Positions 42,188-50,372 of a stretch of DNA of 64,000 nt are shown piece by piece. A model generated the notes under the pieces. That model saw nothing but the letters and a program-made list of their open reading frames with translations, was not told the origin of the DNA and ran no database searches. The stretch comes from Phenylobacterium sp. LH3H17. Its GTDB lineage: Bacteria > Pseudomonadota > Alphaproteobacteria > Caulobacterales > Caulobacteraceae. Positions within the stretch are counted from its first letter, which is position 1; every line of letters starts with the position of its first letter. The stretch lies in assembly GCF_024298925.1 (NCBI RefSeq), contig NZ_CP101283.1, positions 186,001 to 250,000 of the forward strand. The letters are read 5' to 3'. The position numbers and the translations under genes are program-made.

Positions 42188-42738
42188 TAGAGTGAAGCGT
42201 AGAACTTCAATTCTTCGGCAGCCTGTGGATTTGGCCGCTCGTAAAGAAGCGCGTAGTCCATTGGGAACTGGCGTCGCTCAGGATCGTCGCGCCATGCGGC
42301 CATGTATGCCGGGTCTCGGTGGGTTTCGCGCCACACGCCTGCAAAGCCAAGCCGCTTAACGTGCGTGAGAGCCACGTCGAGTTCCTCGATATCGCTCTCG
42401 GAAAGCACCTCATCGGAAGCCTCGCGCTGGGCCGCCGAGTAGTATTTTTTCTTTCCGCCTCCTGCCATCACCTTCCAAAGCACCGCGTCGAGGCCAACCT
42501 CCCTTAATGCGGGGGGTTCCTCCTTCAGTACGTTGTACGCAAGGCTAGGCACCGGCCCGTCGGGCATGGCGACGTACTCGTCAAAAGTGATTGGCCTACC
42601 GTACTTGTTCAGGTGGGCTCGATCCGCGAAAAACATCGACTTCAGGATGTCGTACTGCGTCACGAGGATATGGCGCCGGTCGGCCTCCGCGATAATGTGC
42701 ACAATCGCCTCCCGAACCTTATCAGGGTTCGGGACCAT
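42187..42738 (-). CDS. Panacea (SocA-like) domain antitoxin
   Basis: A 183-residue protein. KVREAIVHIIAEADRRHILVTQYDILK, then MFFADRAHLNKYGRPITFDEYVAMPDGPVP is the signature of the Panacea/SocA (formerly DUF4065) domain, an antitoxin fold that neutralises many toxin types and can act as a proteolytic adaptor (SocA in Caulobacter). ATG at 42738 with AAGGACGGGA upstream. Overlaps the toxin by TAATG. Confidence 0.8.
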   Translation of the reverse strand: MVPNPDKVREAIVHIIAEADRRHILVTQYDILKSMFFADRAHLNKYGRPITFDEYVAMPDGPVPSLAYNVLKEEPPALREVGLDAVLWKVMAGGGKKKYYSAAQREASDEVLSESDIEELDVALTHVKRLGFAGVWRETHRDPAYMAAWRDDPERRQFPMDYALLYERPNPQAAEELKFYASL

Positions 42739-42946
42739 TCCCGTCCTTCGCGCTCGGGGATGATTGAATTGCAAACCGGACTCCCTGCGCACAGCGGCGC
42801 CTCGCGAATCATACTATCTGTCAAGTGGTTACCCAAGCCATATTGACAAGCGCCCCGAACGGAGTCCGAGCGATTCTTCGTCGCTCAATGCTTCGGGGGC
42901 CTCTTCCGCCACCGGTCACATGCTGCATGCGGTCGCCGCGCTGCCG

Positions 42947-43309
42947 CTAACACCGAAGCTCCAACCGTCCCGGCGTGAAGGCGATGCTTCCCGCAAAAGG
43001 ACGCGGCCCCTCAATTGGGCCATAGGCGAGCGTATCTCCCTCGCTGCTGATAATCGCCGCATGCGTCACCGCCCAGATGCCCGCGAAGCTCCATTCAACG
43101 TTGGTCTCACTGAGAGCTTTGGAATCGGTGGGTCGCACTATGTCGAACGTCACGTCAGCGCGGGCATAACCTGGCGCTTCCAGCTCGACGCCGAACCAGC
43201 CTTCCGGCGTGGGCGCTTTTGTGAGCAACGCCACCTTCAGGGGCGCTTCGACCGGCAGGGCGTCGCGATGACCGACTACAAGTCGCATCCTTGAGCTTTG
43301 TGATGACAT
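42947..43309 (-). CDS. Hypothetical protein
   Basis: A 120-residue beta-rich protein; alternating hydrophobic strands (EGWFGVELEAPGYARADVTF, EWSFAGIWAVTHAAIISSEG) support a folded domain. No catalytic motif was seen. Located between the Panacea pair and an AT-rich spacer. Function unknown; may be cargo of the defence group by position. Confidence 0.45.
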   Translation of the reverse strand: MSSQSSRMRLVVGHRDALPVEAPLKVALLTKAPTPEGWFGVELEAPGYARADVTFDIVRPTDSKALSETNVEWSFAGIWAVTHAAIISSEGDTLAYGPIEGPRPFAGSIAFTPGRLELRC

Positions 43310-43548
43310 TTAAGTTGTCCGAGCAATGCGTTGATAAAATAATGGATCAACTAACTGACGACATTCTGCGCCCGAATCACAAATAGTCAAGAAATCAAGG
43401 TCAATATTCAAAGTATTATAATAGTACATCAGATGCGTGCTTGATATGCTTGAATGCCATCTTCGCGGAATGTTATTTGGGTGATATCCGAGATCCGATC
43501 TCGTGGGTCGATCTCTCGATTCGCCGGGCATAACAAACCGAGGACATC
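43310..43548. other. AT-rich spacer with promoter
   Basis: About 240 bp of markedly AT-rich DNA for this GC-rich genome (TAAAATAATGG, TATTATAATAGTAC). It probably holds the promoter for the HEPN gene and marks foreign origin. A 73-codon minus-strand frame lies in it but has no features of a gene. Confidence 0.5.
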
Positions 43549-44478
43549 ATGCTGCGCCTAGACCTGTCCTACTTCTATCGACTGAGCACGACCCTCAACT
43601 CGGTTCGATATATGGCCTCAGATGTCAGCGTGGGTGATGTCTGGTTTGAACTTCATGCAGTACTAGCGGCAGTGAAACAGCTCTTTACGGACGCGACGAT
43701 TAAAGGCTGCTTCCGCAGCTCGCTGAGCCACGGGTATCAAGTTTACAATTTCGTCGAGGCGATCACCCAACGAAAGTGGGAAGACCCGTTTAGCAATTGG
43801 GATAAGGCGCAGCTCATCAATCTGATGAACAGCTTCGAGATTGTTCTTACGAGCGAACTGGCGGTGACCGACAGCTACATCGTCGTTGAGAAGCCGCCAT
43901 ATTCGACCATAAGCCTTATTGCGGCCGGGGAAGACCTCTTTCCCGCAGACATTAAGGGCAAAGTACCTGATGCAGTTGATGACATGCGGGAGGCTGGCAA
44001 GTGCCTCGCTTTCGAACTCTCCACAGCGTGTGGCTTCCACACCCTTAGAGCAGTTGAGGCAGTCCTCCGTCGCTACTGGGAGGTTGTGACCGGCAACCTG
44101 CCCAAGCCCAAGCAACGCAACATCGGAGTTTACCTCCACGCGCTCAAAAGCGCGGGCTGCGGGGACGCCAAGGTGATTGCCGCGCTTCAGCAATTGAAAG
44201 ATTTGCATCGAAACGTAATTTTCCACCCGGAGGAAACGCTCACGGTTGAACAGGCGATTTCGTTGGTTGGGCTATCCCGCAGCGTGGTCGGCGCAATGCT
44301 CGCGGAACTGCCGGTTGTCGTCTTGCCGCAATCTGACGCGGCGCCAATGATCGATTTTAGTTCAGACGTTGAGGCCACAGAGGCGGCAGACACCGGCGAT
44401 TGGAATGAGATCGACAAGGCTGCCGACGCCGCGGCCCTGGCCACGGATGCTGCCGCCGCCTTAAGCCCTCACCAATAG
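43549..44478 (+). CDS. HEPN-motif protein
   Basis: A 309-residue helical protein. Near residue 220 the run LKDLHRNVIFHPEE contains RNxxxH, the catalytic signature of HEPN ribonucleases (R-x4-H), placed in a helix after a helical domain (AFELSTACGFHTLRAVEAVLRRYWE), as in many toxin/defence proteins. The C-terminal 40 residues are Ala/Asp-rich. No membrane segment. Neighbour of a second HEPN-type gene on the opposite strand; likely an RNA-targeting effector. Confidence 0.65.
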   Translation: MLRLDLSYFYRLSTTLNSVRYMASDVSVGDVWFELHAVLAAVKQLFTDATIKGCFRSSLSHGYQVYNFVEAITQRKWEDPFSNWDKAQLINLMNSFEIVLTSELAVTDSYIVVEKPPYSTISLIAAGEDLFPADIKGKVPDAVDDMREAGKCLAFELSTACGFHTLRAVEAVLRRYWEVVTGNLPKPKQRNIGVYLHALKSAGCGDAKVIAALQQLKDLHRNVIFHPEETLTVEQAISLVGLSRSVVGAMLAELPVVVLPQSDAAPMIDFSSDVEATEAADTGDWNEIDKAADAAALATDAAAALSPHQ

Positions 44479-44518
44479 GACCATCTTGTTGGCGAGCACT
44501 CAAATTTAGAACCGAGGT

Positions 44519-45454
44519 CTATCGCTTGCTCAGCGCAGCTTCAGCGATGAGCAAGATTTTCGCCGCAGCTAGGTGAAGTGCATAGGCGGCAATGTAGCCA
44601 GGTGTTTGCCTTGGTTCGGCACCGTCGCCATGCCCGCCCTCCTCGTTCCGCACCTTGGGAAGTCCAGACGCGAGGGTTGCGGCCAACTGGTCGAACGAAG
44701 TGTCGAGATAGTCCGGCCAGAGCTTGTTCGCCCTTAGCACCTTCAGCAGATCGGACGCCCGAGCGCCTGCCGGGTAAGGCCAATGGCAAATGTCGCACGC
44801 CGCCTTCATCGTGCTCTCGAACGCCTTGTTGGCCCAGACGATCGCGTCCTTGTACTGCCCGGATCGATAGTGGTTGTGCGCTTGAAGATACTCTTGCTCC
44901 GGCCCCGCGAACCGCTTGTCGGAGAGCAGGATCAGCGCCGGTTTGACGATCTCGGCGTGTGTCATCTGCGAGTCCACGCGGATCACGTGGCCGCTCTCGA
45001 ATTGGTAGCCAACGGCTGCCTCACGGAACCAATAGTTGACTTCCGCGAGGGCGTCGTCTGCGTTCTGCACAATGCCTTTTTCGGAATACTCATAGGTAGG
45101 CACAGACCGACCAATTAAATCGATCATTCGGCAGCACATCTCAATTGCACTCAACGCGTCATCAACATCCTGACATGTCCTGATGTAGTATATGATGTCA
45201 TCTTTTGCGTCGAAGTTCTGATCAGTTAAGAAGTCGCGACCTTCAACTTTACACAAATGTTTATGTACCGCGTCCCAATATGAATTGTTCTCTACTTGAT
45301 ACTCTCTATTGCTATACTCTCCAATGGCGTCCGCGAAAATTTGACCGAGCTGGTTTCTCAGCTTTTGGGATAACGCGTCGTATTTATAGACCTCTCCCAT
45401 CCCCGCGCGCTCAGCTTCCAGTTTCCGCTGTTTGAAGGTCTTGAAGGGCGGCAT
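44519..45454 (-). CDS. AbiJ-like HEPN protein (STM4504/CBY_0614 type)
   Basis: About 311 residues from an ATG at 45454 with GAGG upstream. The N-terminus (FKQRKLEAERAGMGEVYKYD, then ALSQKLRNQLGQIFADAIGE) matches the AbiJ N-terminal domain group STM4504/CBY_0614. The C-terminus contains LPKVRNEEGGHGDGAEP (Arg about 269), the RNxxxGHG-type HEPN motif, and a final helix YALHLAAAKILLIAEAAL. Proteins of this type are linked to abortive infection. Codons are less GC-rich than in the host genes. Probably an RNase effector triggered by phage. Confidence 0.75.
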   Translation of the reverse strand: MPPFKTFKQRKLEAERAGMGEVYKYDALSQKLRNQLGQIFADAIGEYSNREYQVENNSYWDAVHKHLCKVEGRDFLTDQNFDAKDDIIYYIRTCQDVDDALSAIEMCCRMIDLIGRSVPTYEYSEKGIVQNADDALAEVNYWFREAAVGYQFESGHVIRVDSQMTHAEIVKPALILLSDKRFAGPEQEYLQAHNHYRSGQYKDAIVWANKAFESTMKAACDICHWPYPAGARASDLLKVLRANKLWPDYLDTSFDQLAATLASGLPKVRNEEGGHGDGAEPRQTPGYIAAYALHLAAAKILLIAEAALSKR

Positions 45455-45585
45455 CGTTAGGTCCTCGGAATCAGCTCCGACGGCGAGTATGCCCCGACGG
45501 ACCCCCTCGAAACTCAACTTTTGGCCACGGTGGCCTTGCCGGGGCGGAAGCGTCGAGTCGAGCGCCACAAAATAGGAGTGACGGC

Positions 45586-46137
45586 CTACTTGCCCGCCAC
45601 ACCCAATAGGTCGTGGTCGTCCAAGCTTCTAAGCACATGTCCAATCCTTGCATTCACTGCCTCGTAGAGCTTCGACATGCTCAGCAGCGCCTGATCTGCC
45701 TCGTCCGGCCCCTCTACAAACTCCACATAATTCGAGCCTTCTCGGAATCTATCCAGGAGGCCGCGCGCCTCGACATCCCGAATGCGAACCGAGTACTTTA
45801 TGATGTCTTCTATCCCCTGCCTGATTGCCTCGGCATCTCCCTCGGGCAGGTAGTTTTTCTTCCATTTTCCGCTTAAGCGGAATGCGATGATGTCAGCGTG
45901 ATGGGCCTTTCCCATCCCTCTCATCAGCCGCGCTGACGACTCTTGCGCGGCCAACAAAGTCTGCCGTTGGAAACTGATCTGCTCCTGCTCAAGCCGATCT
46001 CGTCGAGCATCTAACCGCGCCTCGCGTTCGCGTCGTGTTTGGCGCGAACTCTGTTGCCAATCCGCCAGCCATTTCGCGGCAAATCCGGCGGCGAACGAGA
46101 ATATTGGCAGCAGCTGCTGATCAATTGAGACAACCAC
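45586..46137 (-). CDS. Single-pass membrane coiled-coil protein
   Basis: A 183-residue protein starting with GTG. A hydrophobic N-terminal helix (LLPIFSFAAGFAAKWLADW) is followed by a long charged coiled coil (RREREARLDARRDRLEQEQIS) and a soluble C-terminal domain (RDVEARGLLDRFREGSNYVEF). No motif recognised. Such small membrane plus coil proteins are frequent in defence cargo, as sensors or membrane effectors. It reads toward the AbiJ-like gene. Confidence 0.5.
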   Translation of the reverse strand: MVVSIDQQLLPIFSFAAGFAAKWLADWQQSSRQTRREREARLDARRDRLEQEQISFQRQTLLAAQESSARLMRGMGKAHHADIIAFRLSGKWKKNYLPEGDAEAIRQGIEDIIKYSVRIRDVEARGLLDRFREGSNYVEFVEGPDEADQALLSMSKLYEAVNARIGHVLRSLDDHDLLGVAGK

Positions 46138-46158
46138 GGTTTTGACTCTTCCTTGTTG

Positions 46159-46186
46159 TTGACAATTTCACGAACAAGCGTAGTAT
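46159..46186 (+). promoter_or_regulatory. Putative sigma70-type promoter with GTATACTG site
   Basis: TTGACA at 46159-46164 and TAGTAT at 46181-46186, spaced 16 bp, reading right. Its -10 overlaps AGTATACTG, which also occurs in the palindrome at 47139-47156, so the same XRE regulator may bind here. The distance to the next gene (46469) is 280 bp. Confidence 0.45.
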
Positions 46187-46468
46187 ACTGGGCAATATTG
46201 TTTAAGAATACTCTGTAACTTACGGCAAAGGCTGGGGCGCTATAATGGATGATCATCATCGTATACTGCTGTTGTTCGATATTGTGGACGAGATGTCGCG
46301 ACGGATTTTTCCTGGCGATGAACTTTGCTCAGCACCCTCAGGCAAGGCGCCTTCTGAGGCCCCAAGTGAACTGCCCACGGGAGCCAATTTCGTATTCTGG
46401 CGAAAGGCGGAGACCTGAGAGTGTCAGAGCGCCGACAATGAGGTATCAATGTCGGTAGAGGAGCCTCG

Positions 46469-46906
46469 ATGAGCGAAGATCAAGAAACCGACGAAGAGCG
46501 CAGAGTTCGCGTACTGTTGGAGCAGAGCTCCCGCGACGAATGGTCTGATCAAGAGGAACGCATCGCCGAGCGTGAATCTGATCAGAATGTCTCTCAGGCT
46601 ATGAGAATTGTTTCGCGGGCGAGGCTCAAAGTGTCGAGCCATCCCGGCGGTAGAAGCCTCCAGTTGCTGGACGTCGACACCGCGCACCGAAAACAATTCA
46701 CATACGTCCTGAGGCCGAGGCCTCACGATGACCGCCCCCTAATATTTCGGTTTGATAGTCCGGAAGGAGTGACCGCCGCCTGCGGGGTTACGGGATTTGA
46801 GGCGATGAATTTGGGGCCTCCAGCCAGCTTGACGTCCGACGCGGCGCTCTCAGCGTTTCGCCAATTCCTTGAGCTTCACCTCAAGCAGGGCTTTCGGTCG
46901 CGCTAA
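46469..46906 (+). CDS. Hypothetical soluble protein
   Basis: A 145-residue protein, acidic and helical at the front (EDQETDEERRVRVLLEQSSR) and beta-rich behind (YVLRPRPHDDRPLIFRFDSP). A GAGGAG-like site (TAGAGGAGCCTCG) precedes the ATG. Its end overlaps the convergent XRE gene by 26 bp. Function unknown. Confidence 0.5.
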   Translation: MSEDQETDEERRVRVLLEQSSRDEWSDQEERIAERESDQNVSQAMRIVSRARLKVSSHPGGRSLQLLDVDTAHRKQFTYVLRPRPHDDRPLIFRFDSPEGVTAACGVTGFEAMNLGPPASLTSDAALSAFRQFLELHLKQGFRSR

Positions 46907-47105
46907 GCAGCGCCCCTGGCTCCACCCCCAAAACCGCCGCCAGTTTTCCCAACATCCCCACGGTCGCTGAAGTCTCGGCACGTTCGATCATGCCGATGTA
47001 GCGCATCGCGATCCCAGCCTCGAAGGCCAGTTGTTCCTGGGTAAGGCCGCGCTCTGTGCGTAGGCGGCGCACGTTGGCGCCAACGATTTTCTCCCACGGA
47101 CCCAT
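46881..47105 (-). CDS. XRE-family repressor
   Basis: A 74-residue single-domain helix-turn-helix protein (LRTERGLTQEQLAFEAGIAM, then RYIGMIERAETSATVGMLGKLA), a classic Cro/CI-like repressor. It is divergent from the gene at 47174, and a perfect 18-bp palindrome lies between the two starts. Confidence 0.9.
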   Translation of the reverse strand: MGPWEKIVGANVRRLRTERGLTQEQLAFEAGIAMRYIGMIERAETSATVGMLGKLAAVLGVEPGALLSATESPA

Positions 47106-47138
47106 GCCTTGACGGGCCAGTCCGCAAGCGGCACCGTC

Positions 47139-47156
47139 TAGGCAGTATACTGCCTA
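47139..47156. promoter_or_regulatory. Palindromic operator between XRE repressor and cargo gene
   Basis: TAGGCAGTATACTGCCTA is a perfect 18-bp palindrome in the 68-bp space between the divergent XRE gene and the gene at 47174. It is almost certainly the repressor's binding site and overlaps the likely promoters. Partial matches (GTATACTG) occur at about 46183 and 46261. Confidence 0.8.
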
Positions 47157-47173
47157 TTGGCACGGAGGCGGCG

Positions 47174-47659
47174 ATGGCAAACAGTTCCCCTAGCTTCGGT
47201 AGCGGCATCGCGGCCTTTGTTGCTCTGGCTGGGTTTGCATTCGTAGGCAGTAAGATCGACGGCTTGGTGCGCCCGGAAAAAGTCAAAGCTGAAGCTGCCG
47301 CCGAGATCGCCACAAGAGCTACGAAGAAGGCCGAGGAGGCCCAAGCGACGCTCAATGACAGCGCCCGCGCCAAGGCTGAAGGCCTAGAGCGTCGACGGAA
47401 GGCCGAAAGCTTGGCGACGCTTGAGAAGGCCCGCGCAGAGTTCTTGACGGCCCAGACCGAAGCCAACAATCACTACCCGGCCACTGACGCGGATATCCCC
47501 GAGTACGAGTCATACTGGTTCCCGCGTGAGCGGGCCGCGAGGACAAGATACGAAAACGCCTACTTCGCTGCCCACGGGCGAACTGCCAAGGAGGCTGAAG
47601 CGGAGGCCATCGCCCAGGCGGCCTGGCCCTATACGGCGGGCTACGAAGGTCCGCGCTGA
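47174..47659 (+). CDS. Membrane-anchored coiled-coil protein under XRE control
   Basis: A 161-residue protein with GGAGG upstream of the ATG. The N-terminus has a hydrophobic segment (GIAAFVALAGFAFVGSKIDG), followed by a long Ala/Glu/Lys coiled coil (EAAAEIATRATKKAEEAQAT). Tail: a short domain with Tyr/Pro residues. Function unknown; the palindromic operator and adjacent repressor suggest that it is harmful when overproduced. Confidence 0.6.
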   Translation: MANSSPSFGSGIAAFVALAGFAFVGSKIDGLVRPEKVKAEAAAEIATRATKKAEEAQATLNDSARAKAEGLERRRKAESLATLEKARAEFLTAQTEANNHYPATDADIPEYESYWFPRERAARTRYENAYFAAHGRTAKEAEAEAIAQAAWPYTAGYEGPR

Positions 47660-47690
47660 GGGGAAACAGGATAGCGCCATGGCGCGCGTT

Positions 47691-48233
47691 TCAGGCCTCA
47701 AGCCTCTTCCTCCGCTTCCAGAGCCTAGGCCACCTGAAAGCCAGGGGGTGAGCGAACGCCTCGACCTCCAACGTCAGATTTAGTGCAGCAACGCCGCATC
47801 CGCTGAGGTGGGGTTTCGCATTGATTCTCGACGCCGACCCCGGCACACCTGCGAGCAGGGCCAAGCTACCGTCGAAATCCATAACCAGGGCTCGCACTCG
47901 GCTGAATGCCGCCACGGCCCTTTCGGTGGGAAGGTCGACTAGTCGAAGCTCCTGCATGTTAAGCAGTACTGCTTGGAAGCTGCCACTGGTGCGCGTGATC
48001 TTACAGAAATGGCTAGTGAAGCTGCCTCGATCCTGCATCGTTTGGAAGAAGTCGGTGGCGTCCTTCGCGACAGACTCCGCGAGCCTCAACGTGCTGCGTG
48101 CGGCTTCCCATCGGCGGTGAGTGTCGATGAGGTAGGACGCGACGGCGATGCCAAGTGCGACGACTGCCGCACCGGCAGTCGCGACCGCCGAGAACGCCTC
48201 CCAAAAGTTGCTTGGCTCAGCTTGCGGTGTCAT
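47691..48233 (-). CDS. Membrane protein, hypothetical
   Basis: About 180 residues from the internal ATG at 48233. The N-terminal region contains a transmembrane helix (AVATAGAAVVALGIAVASYL) followed by a helical cytosolic domain (RWEAARSTLRLAESVAKDAT) and a second alpha/beta part. No enzyme motif. Similar in layout to the membrane proteins at 45586 and 48362: one helix and a soluble part, which is common in membrane-acting defence effectors. Confidence 0.5.
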   Translation of the reverse strand: MTPQAEPSNFWEAFSAVATAGAAVVALGIAVASYLIDTHRRWEAARSTLRLAESVAKDATDFFQTMQDRGSFTSHFCKITRTSGSFQAVLLNMQELRLVDLPTERAVAAFSRVRALVMDFDGSLALLAGVPGSASRINAKPHLSGCGVAALNLTLEVEAFAHPLAFRWPRLWKRRKRLEA

Positions 48234-48361
48234 TCCGAAGGCTAACACGGCTTGGCAGCTTCCGACCTTGGCCATTGAGGCGGCACCAAAGTTTGGCATT
48301 TTCGCGCATGGTGTTCGACCGCGTTAGAATCCGCAAACCCCAGAACACGCCAAGCGGGGAC

Positions 48362-49198
48362 TTACGGTTCACAGTCGCCATCTTGGCAATTGAAACGACC
48401 ACACGTTACCGCGTCCATGCCAAGATTTTGGCCGCGTGTAGTGTAATCGCCGGGCTTTGGGCGGATTTCTGCACACATCTCGGTTCGGTATTGTTCGTTG
48501 TCAAACGCGTCTGTGTAGTCAAGTCGAGCGCGAAAGTACAAATATCGCTTGCCGAGCTTGAGACTGTTCATCAGTTTTCCGGAAACGGTACAAGAACCTA
48601 TTTGAGCGTCTGCCCTCGGGCCAATGATGTTTCTGATGGCCCCTCTTGGAAGCCCCCGAACGGTCTTCATCTCCAACATCGGCCTATCGGTGTGAAAGCA
48701 CTCGGTATTATTGAAAAGATTCTTTGTCTGAGTGCTTCCGCTGTTGAGCCAAACCGGTGTGAGCGTGAATTCCAAGTCCCCGCCATCGGGAGAGGGAACT
48801 TCTAGGAATTCTAGTCGCTTAATGCTCACGTTCGGGCGAGCATTCAGCATCATCGTCGTCCGATTGTTGTTATTCGCTTCATCAAGGGCTCGGGCCTGAT
48901 CACGGCCAGCGGTGGCCTGTTTCTCTAACGCGCCAGTCTGGGTTCTCATCTCGGCGATCTGGGCCTTCATCGCGTCGGCTTGCGCTTGCGCAGCTTCCGC
49001 GACATCTGCGACCCGCTCGATGGCATCCGCAGTGTCTTTGGAAGAGCCAGCGCTATTGATTTGGGTAAGGACGGTGGAGATGACGACAACGATCACCCCG
49101 ACAATCGCTGTGCCTATCGTCGTGTAGTCGACCCAGTCCCGCTTTGGTTTGGGCGCATCAGGGTCACGCGAGCGCCTATGAAACGGCGAGTACGCCAC
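48362..49198 (-). CDS. Membrane protein with coiled coil and beta domain
   Basis: A 278-residue protein starting at a GTG that overlaps the DUF6471 stop by one base (TAGTG). One transmembrane helix (IGTAIVGVIVVVISTVLTQI), an Ala/Gln-rich coiled coil (DVAEAAQAQADAMKAQIAEM), then a beta-rich domain of about 150 residues with four or more Cys near the end (MCAEIRP ... CGRFNCQDGDC). No family recognised. The gene pair with DUF6471 links it to the transposon core. Confidence 0.55.
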   Translation of the reverse strand: MAYSPFHRRSRDPDAPKPKRDWVDYTTIGTAIVGVIVVVISTVLTQINSAGSSKDTADAIERVADVAEAAQAQADAMKAQIAEMRTQTGALEKQATAGRDQARALDEANNNNRTTMMLNARPNVSIKRLEFLEVPSPDGGDLEFTLTPVWLNSGSTQTKNLFNNTECFHTDRPMLEMKTVRGLPRGAIRNIIGPRADAQIGSCTVSGKLMNSLKLGKRYLYFRARLDYTDAFDNEQYRTEMCAEIRPKPGDYTTRGQNLGMDAVTCGRFNCQDGDCEP

Positions 49199-49566
49199 TA
49201 GTCCTCACCCATTCTCAGCCTAGGCCCAATGGCTTCCATGCATTGGAGGAGGCAGACGGCTGTGAAGGCGCCACGGCTGATCTTGTTGGCGATGTTGGCC
49301 GAGCTCTCTGTGATCCCCATGGCGTCAAGGCGGACGGCTAGCTGGGCATAGCCGACCTGGCGTCGCTTAAGTTTGCCCTTGAGCAATCCCTTCGCCCGTT
49401 CCTCCCACTCCTTTCCCAGGCCCATATCTCCTAGCGCGATGAACATCATCATCCGGTCGCTCTCGCTGGCGAACGTCTTCCGAATGTCAGAGGACGAAGC
49501 ATTCGCGGCGCTGTAGGCCATCCGGTTCTCTGAGGACGAAGGTGAAGCGAGATAGAGAGGCATCAT
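49198..49566 (-). CDS. DUF6471 family protein (right copy)
   Basis: A 122-residue protein with the same core as the left copy: EWEERAKGLLKGKLKRRQVG, then YAQLAVRLDAMGITESSANIANKISRGAFTAVCLL. It has a longer N-terminal extension, so a later start is possible. Overlaps the next gene by one base (TAGTG). Presence of a DUF6471 gene near each end of the element is notable. Confidence 0.7.
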   Translation of the reverse strand: MMPLYLASPSSSENRMAYSAANASSSDIRKTFASESDRMMMFIALGDMGLGKEWEERAKGLLKGKLKRRQVGYAQLAVRLDAMGITESSANIANKISRGAFTAVCLLQCMEAIGPRLRMGED

Positions 49567-49683
49567 ACAATAAGATTCGCTCTCTCAGCTTGGCGCGGAA
49601 CAACCCGTACGGCCTGTGACGAACAACCTCCTGGCAGGTGCGGTGACAGCAGAATCCGCCCTCAGCCGGTATTTCCAGGGCGG

Positions 49684-50169
49684 CTAGTTCGCAATGAATT
49701 TCGGGCGCGCCACCAGCGCAGCCCTTGCCTCGGCGTTCAACTCGGCTCGTCCCCACGTCTTGTACTCGCCGTCCATCTCACCGTTGATCGTCAGGCCGTC
49801 CGTGCGCATCACCGTGAGGCAAGCGCCAACGCGCTTGCGCAAGATGACGTACGTCGCCTCATCGGCCCTTAAGCCCCGATCCGCGATCCACGCTTCGGTG
49901 ATCGTACGCGACGTGTGGAACCCGTCGTTGTCGCGGAGGAAGGCGATGACGAAGCGCTTGAGGTGGTTTTTCCGCGCCCGGTGCTTGGTCACGTAGCGCT
50001 GGATGGCCTCAGGCGCGTTCGCGGGATTGAACAACGGGATCACCGCGTCGAGGTGGTCGATGTCGCAAGTCACCTTTCGGGCCTCAGCCTCTAGGTGGTT
50101 GCGCAGCTTGATGAGATCGTCGCGCTTGGCGATCAGGCCTGCGACTGTGTTGGGGCGCTCTACGGACAT
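49684..50169 (-). CDS. Coiled-coil plus winged-helix-like protein (right copy)
   Basis: A 161-residue protein from ATG 50169. It has an N-terminal helix pair (VAGLIAKRDDLIKLRNHLEA), the motif VIPLFNPANAPEAI, a basic linker (HRARKNHLKRFVIAFLRD) and a winged-helix-like part (TITEAWIADRGLRADEATYV). Its layout resembles 39734-40243. Its start codon shares the CATG with the divergent lipoprotein start at 50168. Confidence 0.65.
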   Translation of the reverse strand: MSVERPNTVAGLIAKRDDLIKLRNHLEAEARKVTCDIDHLDAVIPLFNPANAPEAIQRYVTKHRARKNHLKRFVIAFLRDNDGFHTSRTITEAWIADRGLRADEATYVILRKRVGACLTVMRTDGLTINGEMDGEYKTWGRAELNAEARAALVARPKFIAN

Positions 50170-50362
50170 GGGGGTCGATGTGGGCAGGTTGATCTTGGCG
50201 CTGGTTGCCGCGCTGAGCGTGGTGGGGTGCGTCGATCCTGAGCGGCTGGAGATTGCCGACGTGAACGCGCGCAACGCCCTGGCGAAGGTCGAGGACCTGT
50301 CCAGCCAGATCGAGGTGCTGGACGCGCGGGTCGCGGAGCTTGAGGAGAAGCTGGGTGAGTAA
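50168..50362 (+). CDS. Small lipoprotein
   Basis: A 64-residue protein with signal MGVDVGRLILALVAALSVVGC (lipobox LSVVGC) and a short charged coiled coil (ARNALAKVEDLSSQIEVLDA). It is the last gene before the right inverted end and reads toward it. Its ATG overlaps the divergent gene's ATG in one CATG. Possibly an Rz1- or entry-exclusion-like small lipoprotein; function unknown. Confidence 0.6.
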   Translation: MGVDVGRLILALVAALSVVGCVDPERLEIADVNARNALAKVEDLSSQIEVLDARVAELEEKLGE

Positions 50363-50372
50363 GCATCCCTCA

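Noticed and set aside
43310..43531. 73-codon minus-strand frame in the AT-rich spacer
   Set aside because: Sits in a likely promoter region and has no recognisable structure.
46249..46458. 69-codon plus-strand frame upstream of 46469
   Set aside because: Weak start, odd composition; more likely leader DNA.
49487..49756. 89-codon minus-strand frame with a CCHRTC segment between DUF6471 and the right winged-helix-like gene
   Set aside because: Overlaps both neighbours in another frame; the Cys pattern is suggestive but not enough.
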